A stretch of DNA of 64,000 bases from Onchidella celtica (GCA_963931925.1 OZ007571.1:35258233-35322232); one strand, 5' to 3'. Numbered from the stretch's first letter, positions 34,858 through 47,531 are shown. Notes: generated by a model from the sequence alone, not told the origin. A program made the numbers and translations.

Positions 34858-35759
34858 TTAAAGGTCTGTCTCAGTTTTGAATTCCCTTTATACATGTAAT
34901 GATATTGATAATGACGTGTGCGCTACTGCAGGGAATTTTTCCCTGCACAATGGAACTTTCATGATTTTACTTTACTTTAATGCATAATATCGTAGTAATT
35001 CTGGTTTGACAAAACATGTATTTTTTGTGTTTTTCTGACTGATGCACACTGCTTATGCTTAATTTTATACAGTTATGGAGAGGCAGCGCAAACATTAAAA
35101 ATTAAAGGCGTTGTGTGCCCATGGCGACTTATTTTTTTTTTTTAGGACCTAAAATGATGACAGACGAATAAAATATATATGGCCAATCAGACTTTATTGC
35201 GTAAAACAAAAAAAAAGTATCACACAGAAGCAAGGATAAAGCTACTCAATTTTTTAACATATGAAATATACATCAAGTTTTCAATCCCTATAGTATAAGT
35301 ATTAAGTAAATTGCCGGTACTGAACTTAACGAACAGTAGGAAATTTAACAGGGCAAATACCAATGAAATACATTGTACATGTAATGGGGGCTGAAACGAT
35401 CATTGGAAAAGCTGGCTTAGAAATTTAAGACGAGAACTTTAATACTGGTACAAACAAAACTTAACCAACATAAACAATGCCTATATATATATAAATATAT
35501 GATATATTAATAATAACATAGTGTGGGCTGAATCAAAATACATGTACAGTACCTAAAATGAATGAGGGAAATTACCACTGTGATTAATTTATGAGTAGTG
35601 ACTATGTGAATAAATGTACTGCACTAATATATTTTGAATACAAATTTTAATTTTTGGAAAAAAAATATTTCTTTTGTTCCCTGCGACTATGCGAGAAGTT
35701 AAAATCTCTAAATTGTCTAAAAAAAGATCTGTTGAGTCTATGATTATGAACAGTAAATC
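34858..35759. other. Non-coding AT-rich stretch
   Basis: Nothing recognised. Poly-T at 35128-35143 and AT-rich runs near 35480-35510. Confidence 0.4.
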
Positions 35760-36085
35760 CTCAAGCAATTACATGTCTACAGTAATAGTTCGTCCATCAG
35801 GTATGATGATGACCTTAACAACACCAGAGGAATAAAGAACAGAAATTGTTGAGAATTTCAACACATGGACAATAAAGAGAACTAAAGGACACAGAGGACA
35901 GAATGGAAAGACTGTTCTTTCATGACTTATGGCTTCTCATGTGACTGATAAGTCCTATTTTTGCCCTGCAGACCCTTCCGCATAAATGACAAGAGTGCTC
36001 CGTTGGTTCAGTACCACTGGGCCTTTTCTTGCGCCGTTCTCTTTTTTTGATGTCTACAGTACTGCATCCATATAATGCATTTCCG
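35760..36085 (-). mobile_element. LINE C-terminal zinc finger and 3' UTR fragment
   Basis: The minus strand from about 36070 reads IKKRERRKKRPSG followed by HSCHLCGRVCRAKIGLISHM, then RSHKS and a stop near 35930. A basic stretch followed by C..C...C...GL.SH.R.H is the standard end of the RT polyprotein in many RTE-like LINEs of invertebrates. The following minus-strand sequence to about 35760 ends with 'aaggtcatcatcatacctga' then 'tggacg', which resembles the 3' tails of such elements. RT is absent, so it is a 5'-truncated insertion. Confidence 0.68.
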
Positions 36086-39000
36086 TACTGCTTTGAAAAT
36101 TTCCAGCTCTCAAAGAAGTTTTCCTTGGGTCACTTCACTTCAACTTTGCTTCTCCCTCACAAAACTTAATACAAATACCTATAATACACGTAATGGTTCA
36201 TTTGTACATGACCATCATCTCCAGCTTCAACTGGTTAAATATGAGTGGAGTGCCAACAGTGTCTTTGGTGCTGTTGGCCCCTGCGGCTTTATTTAGCACC
36301 ACTTATTTCTGCAAATTATTACGTAACGCACACCTGCATTTACCATACACTCAATACAAACAGCTACGATCCGTGTCTGACCACATGGTAGCACAGTGGT
36401 GGAACAATAATCAAAACTACATGCACCTGACTATTTTGTCCACTGCAACAATTGTACCTGAGTGTGTTTGAACTCATGGCAGTATCTGTGTTATCGCTGT
36501 TATCAATAAATAACACAAGTGTGCATGTTAGATTAAAATATGACCCCTAAGCGAATGATCATGGGATACAAAATTGTGCAATATTCATGAAATTTCAGAG
36601 TGATTGTTCGTAGCACATGGCTGACAGTCCGCTTCAGTGGAAATATACTAGACGTAGATGTGTGTATATAAATGTATAGACAATAATCCATGCAATATTA
36701 ATAATTATGCTCTGTTGTTGATAATCTGATTGAAGTTAGAACACTGACAATCAAACTTGGCTTTTCATAAAGATATAAAATAATAATAAAATAGCCATTC
36801 ATGTGATATGCAGTAAATAAATGAATTAACGATGAAATGAGGATTTTTCCTGGAAATGCATGTAATACTGCAACTATTTCAAAATGACATAGTGAATTAA
36901 AAAAAAAAGTAAAAAAAAAAACTTAAGGTAAGGAAACCTTCAGTTATCCAAACTACTGTCTTAACTTATAGTTGAAAATGTGACTGACCATTCACCAGCC
37001 TACCATGTACATATATTTTTATTTTGTTGATGCTGTTCCATGACAAAACTCAGTACCTAGATTGAATTTACCACAGGATTCCTTCTTCAGTCCAAAGGTA
37101 ATATGCTTGAATAAAAAAACAATTCCCATTATATCAACCACAGCAACATGGTTTTACCATGTGCCTTACACAAATCTAAATGAAAAATAAAAGATGACAA
37201 CAGAAGCTTCATGACACAGACATGGAGTGCAAAGGCTGTCTTCAAGGCCCTAGCCAAGGTCTTGGAATTTCTCTTGCACTTGCAATTAAACTCTATATTC
37301 TGCCCATACATGACTTCTGTACATATGTGAGGCGCTCTAGGGAAATTGTCCATATGTTGCAGTTAGCACTTTCAAGATAAAGTCAAAATTAGGTGGATTG
37401 GGACTTCCAAGTCCTATATCAGTTTTTGGCATAAACAGATTCCTCAATCATTTCTTTATGCCTGGGCAAAAAGATTTTAATATTATACGAATTCCCCTAA
37501 TAAGTATAAATCTTCATCAATCCCCCTACATGGGAACCACCTAAAGTTTGCTCATAGGAATGGCAATAAGACCAATCTGCCAAGTATAAATATGTTTTTT
37601 TTTTTTCATTTCTTCAGATCCAACCTCATGGTCTTTTTGAATTTTCTTATGTGTTTTTCTCAAAAGTGACTTGTCCTACCTTGCCAACTTGAAATAGCCA
37701 TAACTTGGTCAATTTTCATTATTTTTACATGAAACAAAGTGCATTCTTCTCAGGACAGTTTGTATTTTCACGGTATACCCATAATTCAATTTTGAAAAAC
37801 TTTGCAAATGTGGACCATTTCCCTAGAGCCGCTCACATCTGCCACTCCCACCTTCCAAGCAGCACTAATATAGACCAGTAATAAGAATTCCCCTCATGCA
37901 GAGTTTTCTTTTTCTTGGAGAATTGTGACATTATCCATCAAATGGCTATGAGCACTTGTAATTTATATTAATACTTTTATGATGCATAAAAAGATGATGG
38001 CAGGCACTTCAGACAAACAATATGAAACTCCAAAACAAATTACAAGTGGTAAAGGCACTCTTCACTTCACTTTGTGTAGAAAATGAAACAAATTATATAA
38101 TATTAAACAGTAAAGCACTGTGTCATGTATGATATATTCAATATTAAACAAAGTGTTACAGCAAAATACAAAATAACTATGAAAAATCACATTTTAAGTT
38201 GATTTTCAAATTACTATAAACATATCTGTTGCTGGTAATTTTAACTGCAGATTGTGAAATAACCTAATTAGTTACATGTGTATAAAATGCACCAAAATGA
38301 TGAATGAAATATATTACATGTATATCTCCAGTCAGAGGACAGCATCTTTGTCTAATCACTTTGTTTCCGCTATTTACAGCCCTTGGTGTGTATATATTTC
38401 AAAATCTCACACACATATATATACAATGCAACAAAGTTTCATTTTCTGTAATGTTTGGGCAACAATAGGTATGTTTTAAAACCATTAACTTTTGAACCCA
38501 ACATTTTCACACTGTAATGAAAAATACAACCTCCACGGGTAAGGCTCAAATTAATGTATGCACAGTAACAACTATTAGTTTCAGCGTTTGTTGGGATCCC
38601 ACCTTAATCTCATTCTTAATAAAAGTGTAAAACTTTTACATTATGACTTCAAACTTCGGTATAATGAAGAGAAGAGACATGGTTATGCATAGTGTATTTA
38701 CTAAAATTTCTTTATAAAGAAGTAATGTAAATTCTTATAAAAAAAAAACGCCCACATGTTGTTTTAATGCCAGTAAATATTACACACCACAGTGCCTGTT
38801 CATTATTAAACTGTCACCATCCAGAACTATTCCTGCCATATTTTGGGCGCTTCTTGTGGAGAGCACATGGGCATGAGTTCACTTTATCTGAATGCTTTTA
38901 AGTTTTATTGTCATGCATTCACAATTTGAAACATTTTATCCTCCCTTGTGGGGATCTGCTGCTAAAAATTCTAAATTCAAGGATATCACTGACATCTTAA

Positions 39001-40165
39001 AACTAATCATGCCTAAGTATAGCTTAGGTTGCACTAAATTGATGTGTATGAAAAATATGGGCAATCATAGAAAACATCCACCATCTTGGATTTTATCAAA
39101 GCCCTTTAGAATTATTACTGCTTGACCTACTTGTATTAAACATCACGTCCACACCTGCATATAAATACAAATTTATTCTGTAATGCCAGATTTCAATTTT
39201 AATAATCAGAAAAAATATAACAGTAAACTTGAGACACATATGAGGTAAATGTACAATGATAAACTCCAAAAAAATCAAAGAACAAAACAATAATTTTTAA
39301 CATTTTTTTTGACAGTACTTTAAAAACATATAAAATATGGCCAGGCCCTATAGAAACATTCCTCAACCATTCATAAATATGCTCTCCGAATCTGAAGTGA
39401 TTTGGTTGAAAAATAAGAAAATTATAGGTCTATTAGGCCTGAAAATTAAAATGGCGAGAAAAGGAAGAAAATACAGATCAAACTCTTCTTCACATTACGA
39501 CATAAATATGTATTAGAAATGCGTTTCTATGTATTTTTCTTGCAGTTTTGAGGGCCAAAATGATAATCAACCTATAGAGAAATGGTTGTAGGTGCCGAAA
39601 GTAACATTAAAAAAAAAATGTAAAAAAATCATCCCAGTATCGATATTTTGAGCTGCACACACCCCTAACCAGTGCGATTATTCAAGATATGTCACAAGAA
39701 AGTTCCAAGGAGAAAATGAAAATATTTCTTGTGCTGAACACATCATGTGACATGTGACACACAAAAGTCACTCTTATCACTGAAATGTGTTACTGATCTA
39801 AATCACTGTTTCATTTTTTGTAGAATCTACTGTCATTTTGTCACAGTGCACAATCAGAGCATTCTTAACCCGGCTTTGAATTTATAAAGAATCATTCCAT
39901 CCCATCAGTGTTACCTTATGTGCTGTGTTATTACTGTAAATATTTCTGGTACACAGCATTTCAAAACTGCAAACTTCAAGAAAGGTGAATGTCTGTCCAT
40001 CTATGTCAGGCAGTTTCTTTATTGTAACGAGTATCATAATTTAAAAGGGATGACCCATCATATCTGAGCTACATGTTCTTCTACAATGATTTCTCCAAGG
40101 ATGTCAGATTAGACAATTCAATAATTTTCTCTTAAACTCTGAAGGTCATTTCTGACACTCGTCAT
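36086..40165. other. Long non-coding AT-rich stretch
   Basis: I see no supportable exon in 4 kb. The frames at 36075-36471 (+), 37129-37353 (-), 38276-38479 (+) and 38892-39125 (+) lack motifs and have intron-like composition. It lies between the LINE 3' end and the downstream side of the second ADP-ribosyltransferase-like gene and may contain its 3' UTR. On the minus strand an AATAAA lies at 40018-40023, about 410 bases beyond the stop codon at 40431. Confidence 0.4.
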
Positions 40166-40415
40166 ATCGATGGTGTCGGGTGCAAACCAGTAAAGTCAAG
40201 ATTAGCAAATATTACAAGAGGAACTAAAAGTTGTGAATAACACAAAGGGGAAATATACTTTGCTGGTTTGATCACGTCTATTTTGAATGTTTCTATTGAA
40301 TTATGGTAAGAGCTATTTTTACAGATGATGCGGGGTTGCAATCTTCATAAATTGGTACTATAAAGAGAAATATGAAATTTTCAGACTTGGCTGGTTTGCG
40401 CTCGACACCATCAAT
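40166..40415. repeat. MITE family B, 250 bp, in the 3' flank of the second ADP-ribosyltransferase-like gene
   Basis: Inverted ends of 32 bp match at 27 positions: left 'atcgatggtgtcgggtgcaa' then 'accagtaaagtc', right the inverse of 'attgatggtgtcgagcgcaa' then 'accagccaagtc'. Flanking bases are AT/TA, so a TA duplication is possible. Its right edge is 15 bases past the stop codon at 40431, so any transcript with a normal 3' UTR includes it. Confidence 0.75.
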
Positions 40416-40430
40416 ATATTATTAATATAT

Positions 40431-42078
40431 TCAGTGAAATATGATACAGCAAATATTTTCAATGTGACCAAATCGTTCTGCATATTCATCATCCCTTACA
40501 CACAACTGCATTTCCTGCCTACCAAATCCTTGAGGAACTTGACCTTTCATGACATCCTTAGGATTAAAACACATAGGTCCATAAATAAATGAAAAATCTC
40601 CCAACTTCTTTTTCAATTTCCTATTATCATAATCTCTTCGACAGAGACCAACAACATCTTTCCACTCGCCTTGGTTAACGGTTAAATCGAAACCATTTTC
40701 TGTCGTAGAATCTATCAAGGTTTCCTCAACTCTGAAAACAATTACTGCCTGCCGACCTCCTGTGCATGCTTTGCTCCATTTTCGGGCATTTTCAAATGAT
40801 TCAGAAACATAGAAACCATCACCACTGGAAAAATCTTGACTATGTTTTCCCTTACTTAACACTATTCCTTTCTGAAGAATAGAGCATGCATAATCATGTG
40901 CTGTTCCATGAAAAAATAATTTATTACCTCCGGCATCCATTTGCTTTTTCAGAAAGTCTGTGATTATTTTGTTGCATTTCTCTTGGCTCGAAACATTTAT
41001 CATATCAACTTCCCAGAACTTTTCTGGAGAGGCTAAAGAATCCTCTGGTTCTGGTCGCTCATCCAGTGGAACACGTTGTTTGAAAAACTCATCTACAACC
41101 TGGCCATTGTGTGGATACCTTGGGAAGCTGGAAAAGAGAGGATAGTATGAAAATACATAATCAAAATATCTCATGGCCCAGAATGATGGTATCTGTAAAT
41201 CAATCAAATCATCAGGAATAGTCTCAGAAATGGTCTGAGCCCGCCGTCTGGTAAATCCAAGTTTCTGCAGATTTTCAATCAAACCCTCATGCCCTAATGT
41301 TTGATCCATACTGCATTCTGCTTGTAGTTCACTTTCTTTATTTTCAATAAACCTTTCCAAGAAATAGAAATCACACTGATGATTCCTTGTGTCAACATCA
41401 AGTGCTTGAAGAAAATGGGCAAAGTCCTCACCCATTCCAAGGATATAACACATAATATTTTCTTCTGTTGTTTGAAGTTCATTTTGATGTCTAACAAAAA
41501 GCCTGTGAAACTCTCCAACTTTTAGCTGACAGCTCACGTGACAAACCTTTTCTTTCATGGCCTTGAGTTCTTCTTGTGATAGATGATCACTGTGGCAGAT
41601 GCCCAAATTCTGTGCTGTGTAATATTCCATGATTTTGTCCACAATTAATGTAAGTTCTTCCAGACTGGATTTCAGTTGTGTGAGTTTTGTGACAATTCTT
41701 TTAGTGTTGCCTTCACTGCTCTGAAGTTCTATGGCTGCCTCTAACTCTTGTGCAACAGCATTCCTTAGTTTTTGACCGTAGGCAGATCCTAGAGCAATCA
41801 AATTTAAAGCTTCTTTCATGGTTATATGTTGTTTTGGCCACCCGAAGTTCTGCAGTACTAATGGTATTCAGGCTCTGTTGCTACAAATATTATTGCTCCA
41901 AATGACATGCTGCTCTTCTAGTCTTCCCTTTAAACATAATTTCTGATCAACAATTTCCTGCAGAGTTTTCCAACATGCCTGTAGTAGTAGGGTTGCCTGC
42001 CTAAGGTAAGATCCATATATCCGGACTCATCAAACTGCTCCTTGGCTGCAAATCAACGACTGGCATTTGAAAGTTTCC
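40431..42078 (-). pseudogene. DUF3990-type ADP-ribosyltransferase-fold protein, copy 2, N-terminus broken
   Basis: The intact part is 462 codons from the ATG at 41819 to the stop at 40431. It is collinear with, and similar throughout to, residues about 84-548 of the protein at 10459-12117. The ART motifs are complete: FFHGT (residues 302-306, His304), SSGDGFY (Tyr337), a W-K-D-V strand near 386, GP near 415, and QLCVRDDEY (438-446, Glu445). Upstream the homology continues to an acceptor (tttcttttcacag-like, exon from 42078) and an ATG at 42066, the counterpart of the other gene's start. Against copy 1 this region has a 7-base insertion near 42010 and at least one further shift, with stops. 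Translation could still begin at 41819, giving a protein without the first 80-90 residues. The key ART residues of copy 2 are better preserved than in copy 1. Whether it is expressed cannot be seen. Confidence 0.68.
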
Positions 42079-42584
42079 CTGTGAAAGAAAAGAAAGGGTT
42101 GCTGCCGCTTTCAGAATCATAACTCGAAAACTGTAGGCTTATAATGCTAAACTGGACCAATGGGTGCTGCCTGCATTCCACTTAATAACAGTATTACCTG
42201 TACAGGAACAACTGCATTGCATTTCACTTGACTTAGGTTTAAAGTGCAAGGCATAACCCCCCAGCATCAGTAACATTATTGTGTCCACCGTGATGGTGTT
42301 CACTTTCATTGCAAGAAGAATGTGGCAGTTGCACCTCAGCTACACTCAGTTCTGTCCCCGAAGGAGGAGATGAGACTGGAGTTTCTCATGGGATTGGGAA
42401 GAAGAACACAATGAGGAGTGAAATGGATAGTGCATTTTGCCAATTGTTTGAACATAAATATGTTAAACTGACATTAAATTGAACAGAAAAGGCTTCCCAC
42501 ATGCACAAATCATAACATGCAATGTATTATGTATGTTGCTCCGGAAAGGCTCTTCTTATAAATTATATATGCACAAGTTTTTAT

Positions 42585-42715
42585 CTATCCCTAACCCCGT
42601 CCCCATCTTCAACCCTAAATCTTATCGAATCTCTAACGCTGCCCCCTACCGTTTCAACCAAAAAACAGGAGGAAACCAAACAGAAAATCTGAAAGAATAA
42701 ATAGGGCTGTTGTTA
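42585..42715. repeat. Pyrimidine-rich CCCTAA-like repeat, copy 2
   Basis: Blocks 'tccctaaccccg', 'tcaaccctaaatc', 'ctaacgctgccccctac' and 'gaaaatctgaaagaataaat' then 'agggct' parallel those at 14280-14465. The stretch between 42079 and 42585 holds nothing recognised. Confidence 0.4.
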
Positions 42716-42800
42716 GGAGTATTTTGGGAGGAGCTCTCCACGTCTGGAGTCACAGAAGACTTTAAAATACATACCCTTGGCCCGAAAAACTTAGGGGAGG

Positions 42801-43548
42801 TACAGTGCACTCTCCCGGTAACGACATGGCTCGGGACCAGAGGTGCATGTCGTTATCGGGAACATGTCGTTATTCGGAGATTTTCAAGATGGCGGAAAAA
42901 GGGGTGTGGTTAGACCCTTAGAATGTAACGTACCAACCATAGTGGGTGATCAGTGATCGGACTTTCCAAACATGTAAAATACACGAAGTGTGTGTGTGTG
43001 TTGTGTGTGTTGTTTTGTTTTTTTTGTTTGTTTTTTTTGTTGTTTCTTGTGTGTCATTTTCCCTCTGTCGACATCTTGGGGTGCGTTATTGTTCTCGGGT
43101 GAATACAATCGATTCAGCGGTCAGCGATGTGATGACTGACTCATTTAATGCGCGTCACCCTTTTTGTTCCGACGACAATAGACACAGGTGTGTTTTCATT
43201 GGCCGATAACAAAGCGATCTCATTGGCCGATAACAAAGCGATCTCATTGGCTATGAGGTGCCTCTGGTAGGACATTTCATTGGTCGGAAAAGAAGTGTTT
43301 TTATTGGCTCAGAGAATGAAATGAAACTGACCGGAAACAATATTTTAGCTATTTTTATATCTGGCAAAGTCACAGCCGATTATTGCTAACTCAATGTCGT
43401 TATCCGGAGAGTGGTCTAAAAAGTATGTCGCTATTTAGAGAGTTTTATTACTAATAACATATAGTAAAAAAATCGGGACCGGGGGTCAATGTCGTTATCG
43501 GGAGAATGTCGTTACTCGGAGATGACGTAATCGGGAGAGTGCACTGTA
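42801..43548. mobile_element. Non-autonomous Tc1/mariner-like (pogo/Tigger-type) element, TA duplication
   Basis: Perfect 15-bp inverted ends CAGTGCACTCTCCCG at 42803-42817 and the inverse at 43532-43546, each flanked by TA. The inner parts repeat 'aatgtcgttatcgggaga'-like motifs in both orientations (42850-42880, 43392-43530). CAGTG-starting ends with TA duplication are usual for pogo/Tigger-type elements. About 744 bp and no transposase. 42946-43209 is a GT-rich frame without motif. Two copies of 'cattggccgataacaaagcg' lie at about 43198-43240. Confidence 0.82.
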
Positions 43549-45168
43549 TATACTTGTAACATTTTTCAGGAAAAGTGGAAAACACTGAAAATCAAGACAG
43601 TTTTGTCTCCAAATCTGATTTATCTAGTTTAGGCCCAAGTACTCTACTTTAAAAGAAAACAGGAAATTTATAATCTTTAAAAACAAAGCATGAAAAATTA
43701 CCGCTACTGTCAGTTCATAACGCATTATTTCATTTTCTATTCTCCAACAATCAAACATGATTTGCATGTTTTATTATAAATACAGTAAATGAAAATTTGA
43801 TATACCTAGTCCAGCATTGGAATTCTGACTCTTGAAAGGACAAATTCCTTAGAATTTGATCAGAAAACAGTAAACCAAAGGATCAGCACAGTAGGTAAAA
43901 ATATCCACTATCAGATCAAATCATCAGAGGACCAGTTTTTTTTTTTTTTGTTGCTTTGTTTATGGACACTTTGTTTAAAGTGTCTTTTTGGTAACTTTGT
44001 CAGGAGAATGTTATTTTTGGACTATTAAATTAAAAGCATTAACATGAACCAATTTTAATTTTGTCCTACAATGACACATGTTTTGTCAATTGCCACAAAA
44101 TGATATATAATAGCAATTTTGGAACCCCCAAATTAGATTAACTGGCGAATCTGCGAATTCTTGTGTCACTGCCAGCAGAACCGTTTTTAGCACAAAATGA
44201 ATTTTTTATTGATTAGTTGGATCAATACTCCTACAGACCAGTGAGCACTGGCAAGTTTTCATAATTTATACAACAAAACACAACCAAATAGATTTATTAT
44301 ATTTTGGCCACTTCATTCTCAGTTTCACTTTCACTTTCATTACGTCAATATTGGCCTAACACAATTGCTCATGTTCCTCCCCAAACAGTATGAAATCTCA
44401 AACGTAAAGTATAGATTTCCAATGTCATGATAAAGTATCAGCAGTATTGCTAATCGATAACCGTTTGAACAAATACGCCAAAAATGCCACTGTTCTTTCA
44501 GTTTCTATTCAAGGGGGCAGTCATTTTGAAATGCAGTAACATAGGTCATAGCATAGCGGCATTTAACGAACGCCCTGATGACTCTAGATCAACATGACGG
44601 AAGACCCACAGTTTGCAATTTTGTCTCTTACAAAAGTGAAAAGAAAATAATTGACTTGATTGTTTAACACAAATGCCTAATGCATGCAAAATTTCAAAAT
44701 ACAGCTTAAATAAATTTCTACTTTTACTTTCAGTTTCCTTCGATTTTCACCGCAAAATTGATCAAACGTAACTTCTGCTTTGTAATATAATATGTAATTA
44801 AGGTTAGCTTCTGAGTCTCTGAATGCAATTTCCCAGTCGTGTTATCTTACGACTGTTAACATCTCTTAAAACTAGATCTCTAGATCTAGATCTAGATCTA
44901 GAGTCATAAATCTAGACTATAATATAATTATGGCTGTCCAAGATAACATAAATGACCGGAATAAAATCTCGAGAAAATTGTAGTGCATCTTACCGTGAAC
45001 TTGAATAAATGTCGTAGAGTAGCTAGGCAACTGGAATCCATTTGTTTTCGGGCGTAGCCTTTGACTTCATAGTTTAACCGACAGGAAATTTATGATAAAA
45101 AAAAACAACACACCTCAAGATCCCGCAGACCGGAGAGCCGACGGCCCGTGGTGTCATGGACTTTGGAC
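43549..45168. other. Non-coding stretch
   Basis: No supported gene. Poly-T at 43938-43950. A CTAGATCTAGATC tract lies at 44877-44900. Confidence 0.4.
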
Positions 45169-46847
45169 TAGTGGTGGGCGCATTTATTTAGGAAGTATGG
45201 GTGAGCGTGATTAGAATCATTATTCGAATCACGCGAATCACTAACTCGATTTCCTGCGATTCGAGTCATATGTGCTGATTCGAATCACTCACTGAACGAA
45301 TTAGCCCTCGAATAAAAAAAATGATTCGCATCGCGATTCGATTTACGTTTGATTCGCCTGTCCATGGCGCCCTTGAGCCTTTGCTACGAACAACTTTTTC
45401 TTTTTGCCATTATTCTGACGTTAAGCTAGCGAGCCGACGAGCAGCCGCGTTACGGGGGTTCTATTCGGGATAACTATGAAACATGATGATTCATGGACCA
45501 GAATCACCACACCGCGTTAATAAACCAAATCAGTGCTTATTCCAGTTAGGACCAATTGGTGACATCAGTCTTAGCTAATGTCCGTGTTCATGTGCTGTGT
45601 ATTGTATGAGCGGACAATGAATTTGATACATGTAAGTCAGCATTACTTTAATTTTAAGGCCAAGGAATCACAATATGATTAAAAGTATAACTGAGCATGG
45701 CACCTACGAAAAAGTCCAGTGTGGGAGAGGAGCAAGACAAACTACCTGTCTCTTGCCTACTGTATAAAACATACAATGAAGCAGACTTTCACAAAGAATA
45801 CATTATATGTTGAGGCACTTGGAAGTCAAGCATCCCAGAAAATTTCCATTCAGCATCCCTGCGTCAATAAGACGTAGATTTGTTTGATTTTCGTAAGAAT
45901 AATAAGATTGCCACAGGAGCAGATTTCCTACGTCAAACCGACGTCCGCGTGATGTCGTAATCTGTGGATCTACAAAGGAACGGTGCCATTCCTATATGTG
46001 CAAACTTGACGTCAATAATACGCGTCGCATGTCCCTAGGGTTGCTGGCTGGGATGATAAAATTTCTACGACCGAACCCTTCACATTTCAACCCATTGTCC
46101 ACAAGTTACACTGCAAAGGAGAAAAAAAATAATTGTAGCTAATATAAAAAATTTACGCCTTCCTAAAATAATACAATATTGCCTATGTAGATTTGTTTTT
46201 TAAATGTTGGTTAGTAAAGGATCAGACTGATTACCCCCCCCCCCTAAAAAAAACAAAAAACAAACAAACAAACAAAACAAACAAAACAACAAAACCAACC
46301 GCAACAGGTTGAGCGAGCTCATGGTATTCTGTCGTGCAAAGGCAGAGAGACGTATCTGCTCATTTCATACTTTTGAGAAAAACAAAACAAAAAAAAGTGT
46401 GTGGCGTCACTGTATAAATGCTTCTATTTATGCGGTTAGCCACACTAAAAACTACTATTTCTGTAGCAGATAGGTCTATCTGCCTTTGACATAAAAAAAT
46501 TAGGTGTGAGACAAGTTCATAGAGACAATAAAGTTACGTCACTCTGCCTTTGGACAGCAGTATTGCATGCCGCAGCGCCACGAAGTCGGCTTCTACCCTG
46601 CCCTCCCCTGCTCGGCGATGGAGCAGCAAGCTTCTGTCAGTAAATCATATTTTCCTTTGATGTCCTTGGCTGTCCGACTAATTCGAATCATTTTGATTTT
46701 AAAACGCACATCTTGTCATTGACTTATAGTCTCGAATCGCGATTCGCTCCTGCCATCACTGTATGGCCAACTGAATCGCGATTCGAATCAAACGAATCAC
46801 TCGGCCAGTATTCGAATCACCAAAAGACGACTCAATGCCCACCACTA
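45169..46847. mobile_element. Non-autonomous hAT-like element, 1.68 kb, GATTCG-rich ends
   Basis: The ends are an 11-bp inverted repeat TAGTGGTGGGC (45169-45179, inverse at 46837-46847), a common start for hAT elements. Both subterminal regions (45210-45350 and 46680-46825) are packed with GATTCGAATC/ATTCGATT-type motifs in both orientations, typical of transposase-binding arrays. The flanking octamers (ctttggac, ctagatct) do not match, so the expected 8-bp duplication is not seen. The interior is non-coding and contains a CCCAGCCAGCA-family repeat (45845-46052) and an ACAAA-rich run (46250-46300). Confidence 0.6.
45845..46052. repeat. CCCAGCCAGCA-family repeat nested in the hAT-like element
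   Basis: Begins 'catcccag...ttcagcatccctgc', contains 'taagattgccacaggagcag', 'tttcctacgtcaaaccgacg', 'tgatgtcgtaatctgtggat', 'ctac', 'gcaaacttgacgtcaat' and ends 'gggttgctggctgggatg'. The same order of blocks occurs at 31010-31450 and 34685-34857, and the ends are inverse to each other. Confidence 0.65.
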
Positions 46848-47162
46848 CTAGATCTAGTACTAATAGACGAACCCATCCAAGCCCGAAGTAACTCTTCTAT
46901 AATGGAAACATAGAAACATGAAGACCTGACCCGGAAGCAAGTACTTCAGCTGTAACACGTAGGCCCAGCTTCGCATCGATATTCAGTGCAAACCAGGCGA
47001 AAGCACAGCTTTATTCTCCTTTGGTTTCATCGCACCTCTGTAAGTTTAGCCTAGCGTCGAAATCACTGTGGGGTAGCTCTTACTTAGTTTAAATTTCATT
47101 TTATTTAACAGATCTAGAAAGATTTTAGATCATTCATTCCCTCACACTATAAATCAATGCTA

Positions 47163-47406
47163 GACAAGGACAAGGGGACAAGGTTTAGGATCGAGTTTAG
47201 GATCGAGTAGTTCTTGGAAATTGGATTTTTCTCATATTTTCAAGTCCCTGGTCCTATTGGGGGGTAGGATCGAGTACCTAGTCTTCTCGGATAAGGACGA
47301 AAAAATTCGGAGGGCCCGTGTGCACGTTGCGCACGTTAAAGATACCTTGGCAGTTGGAAATCGTAAAGAGCAGGCCGAAAGGCCGCTGCCCGGGCAAAAT
47401 TGAAAT
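47163..47406 (+). mobile_element. SINE copy lacking the tRNA-like promoter
   Basis: Begins with the same 'acaaggggacaagg' as the copy at 47532 but lacks its A and B boxes. From 47225 to 47402 it is nearly identical to 47632-47811 ('cggagggcccgtgtgcacgt', 'taaagataccttggcagttg'). Either an internally deleted or a recombined copy. Confidence 0.7.
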
Positions 47407-47531
47407 TAATAGATTAAAAATTTATCCATATCATCTCCCCCCCCCCCGCCAGAACAAGAAATAATAAAACAAGTAAAGTGAGGTGTAAATGCCAAGGGCA
47501 GCGAACCTCCTAAAATAAAGACCTCAAATCT

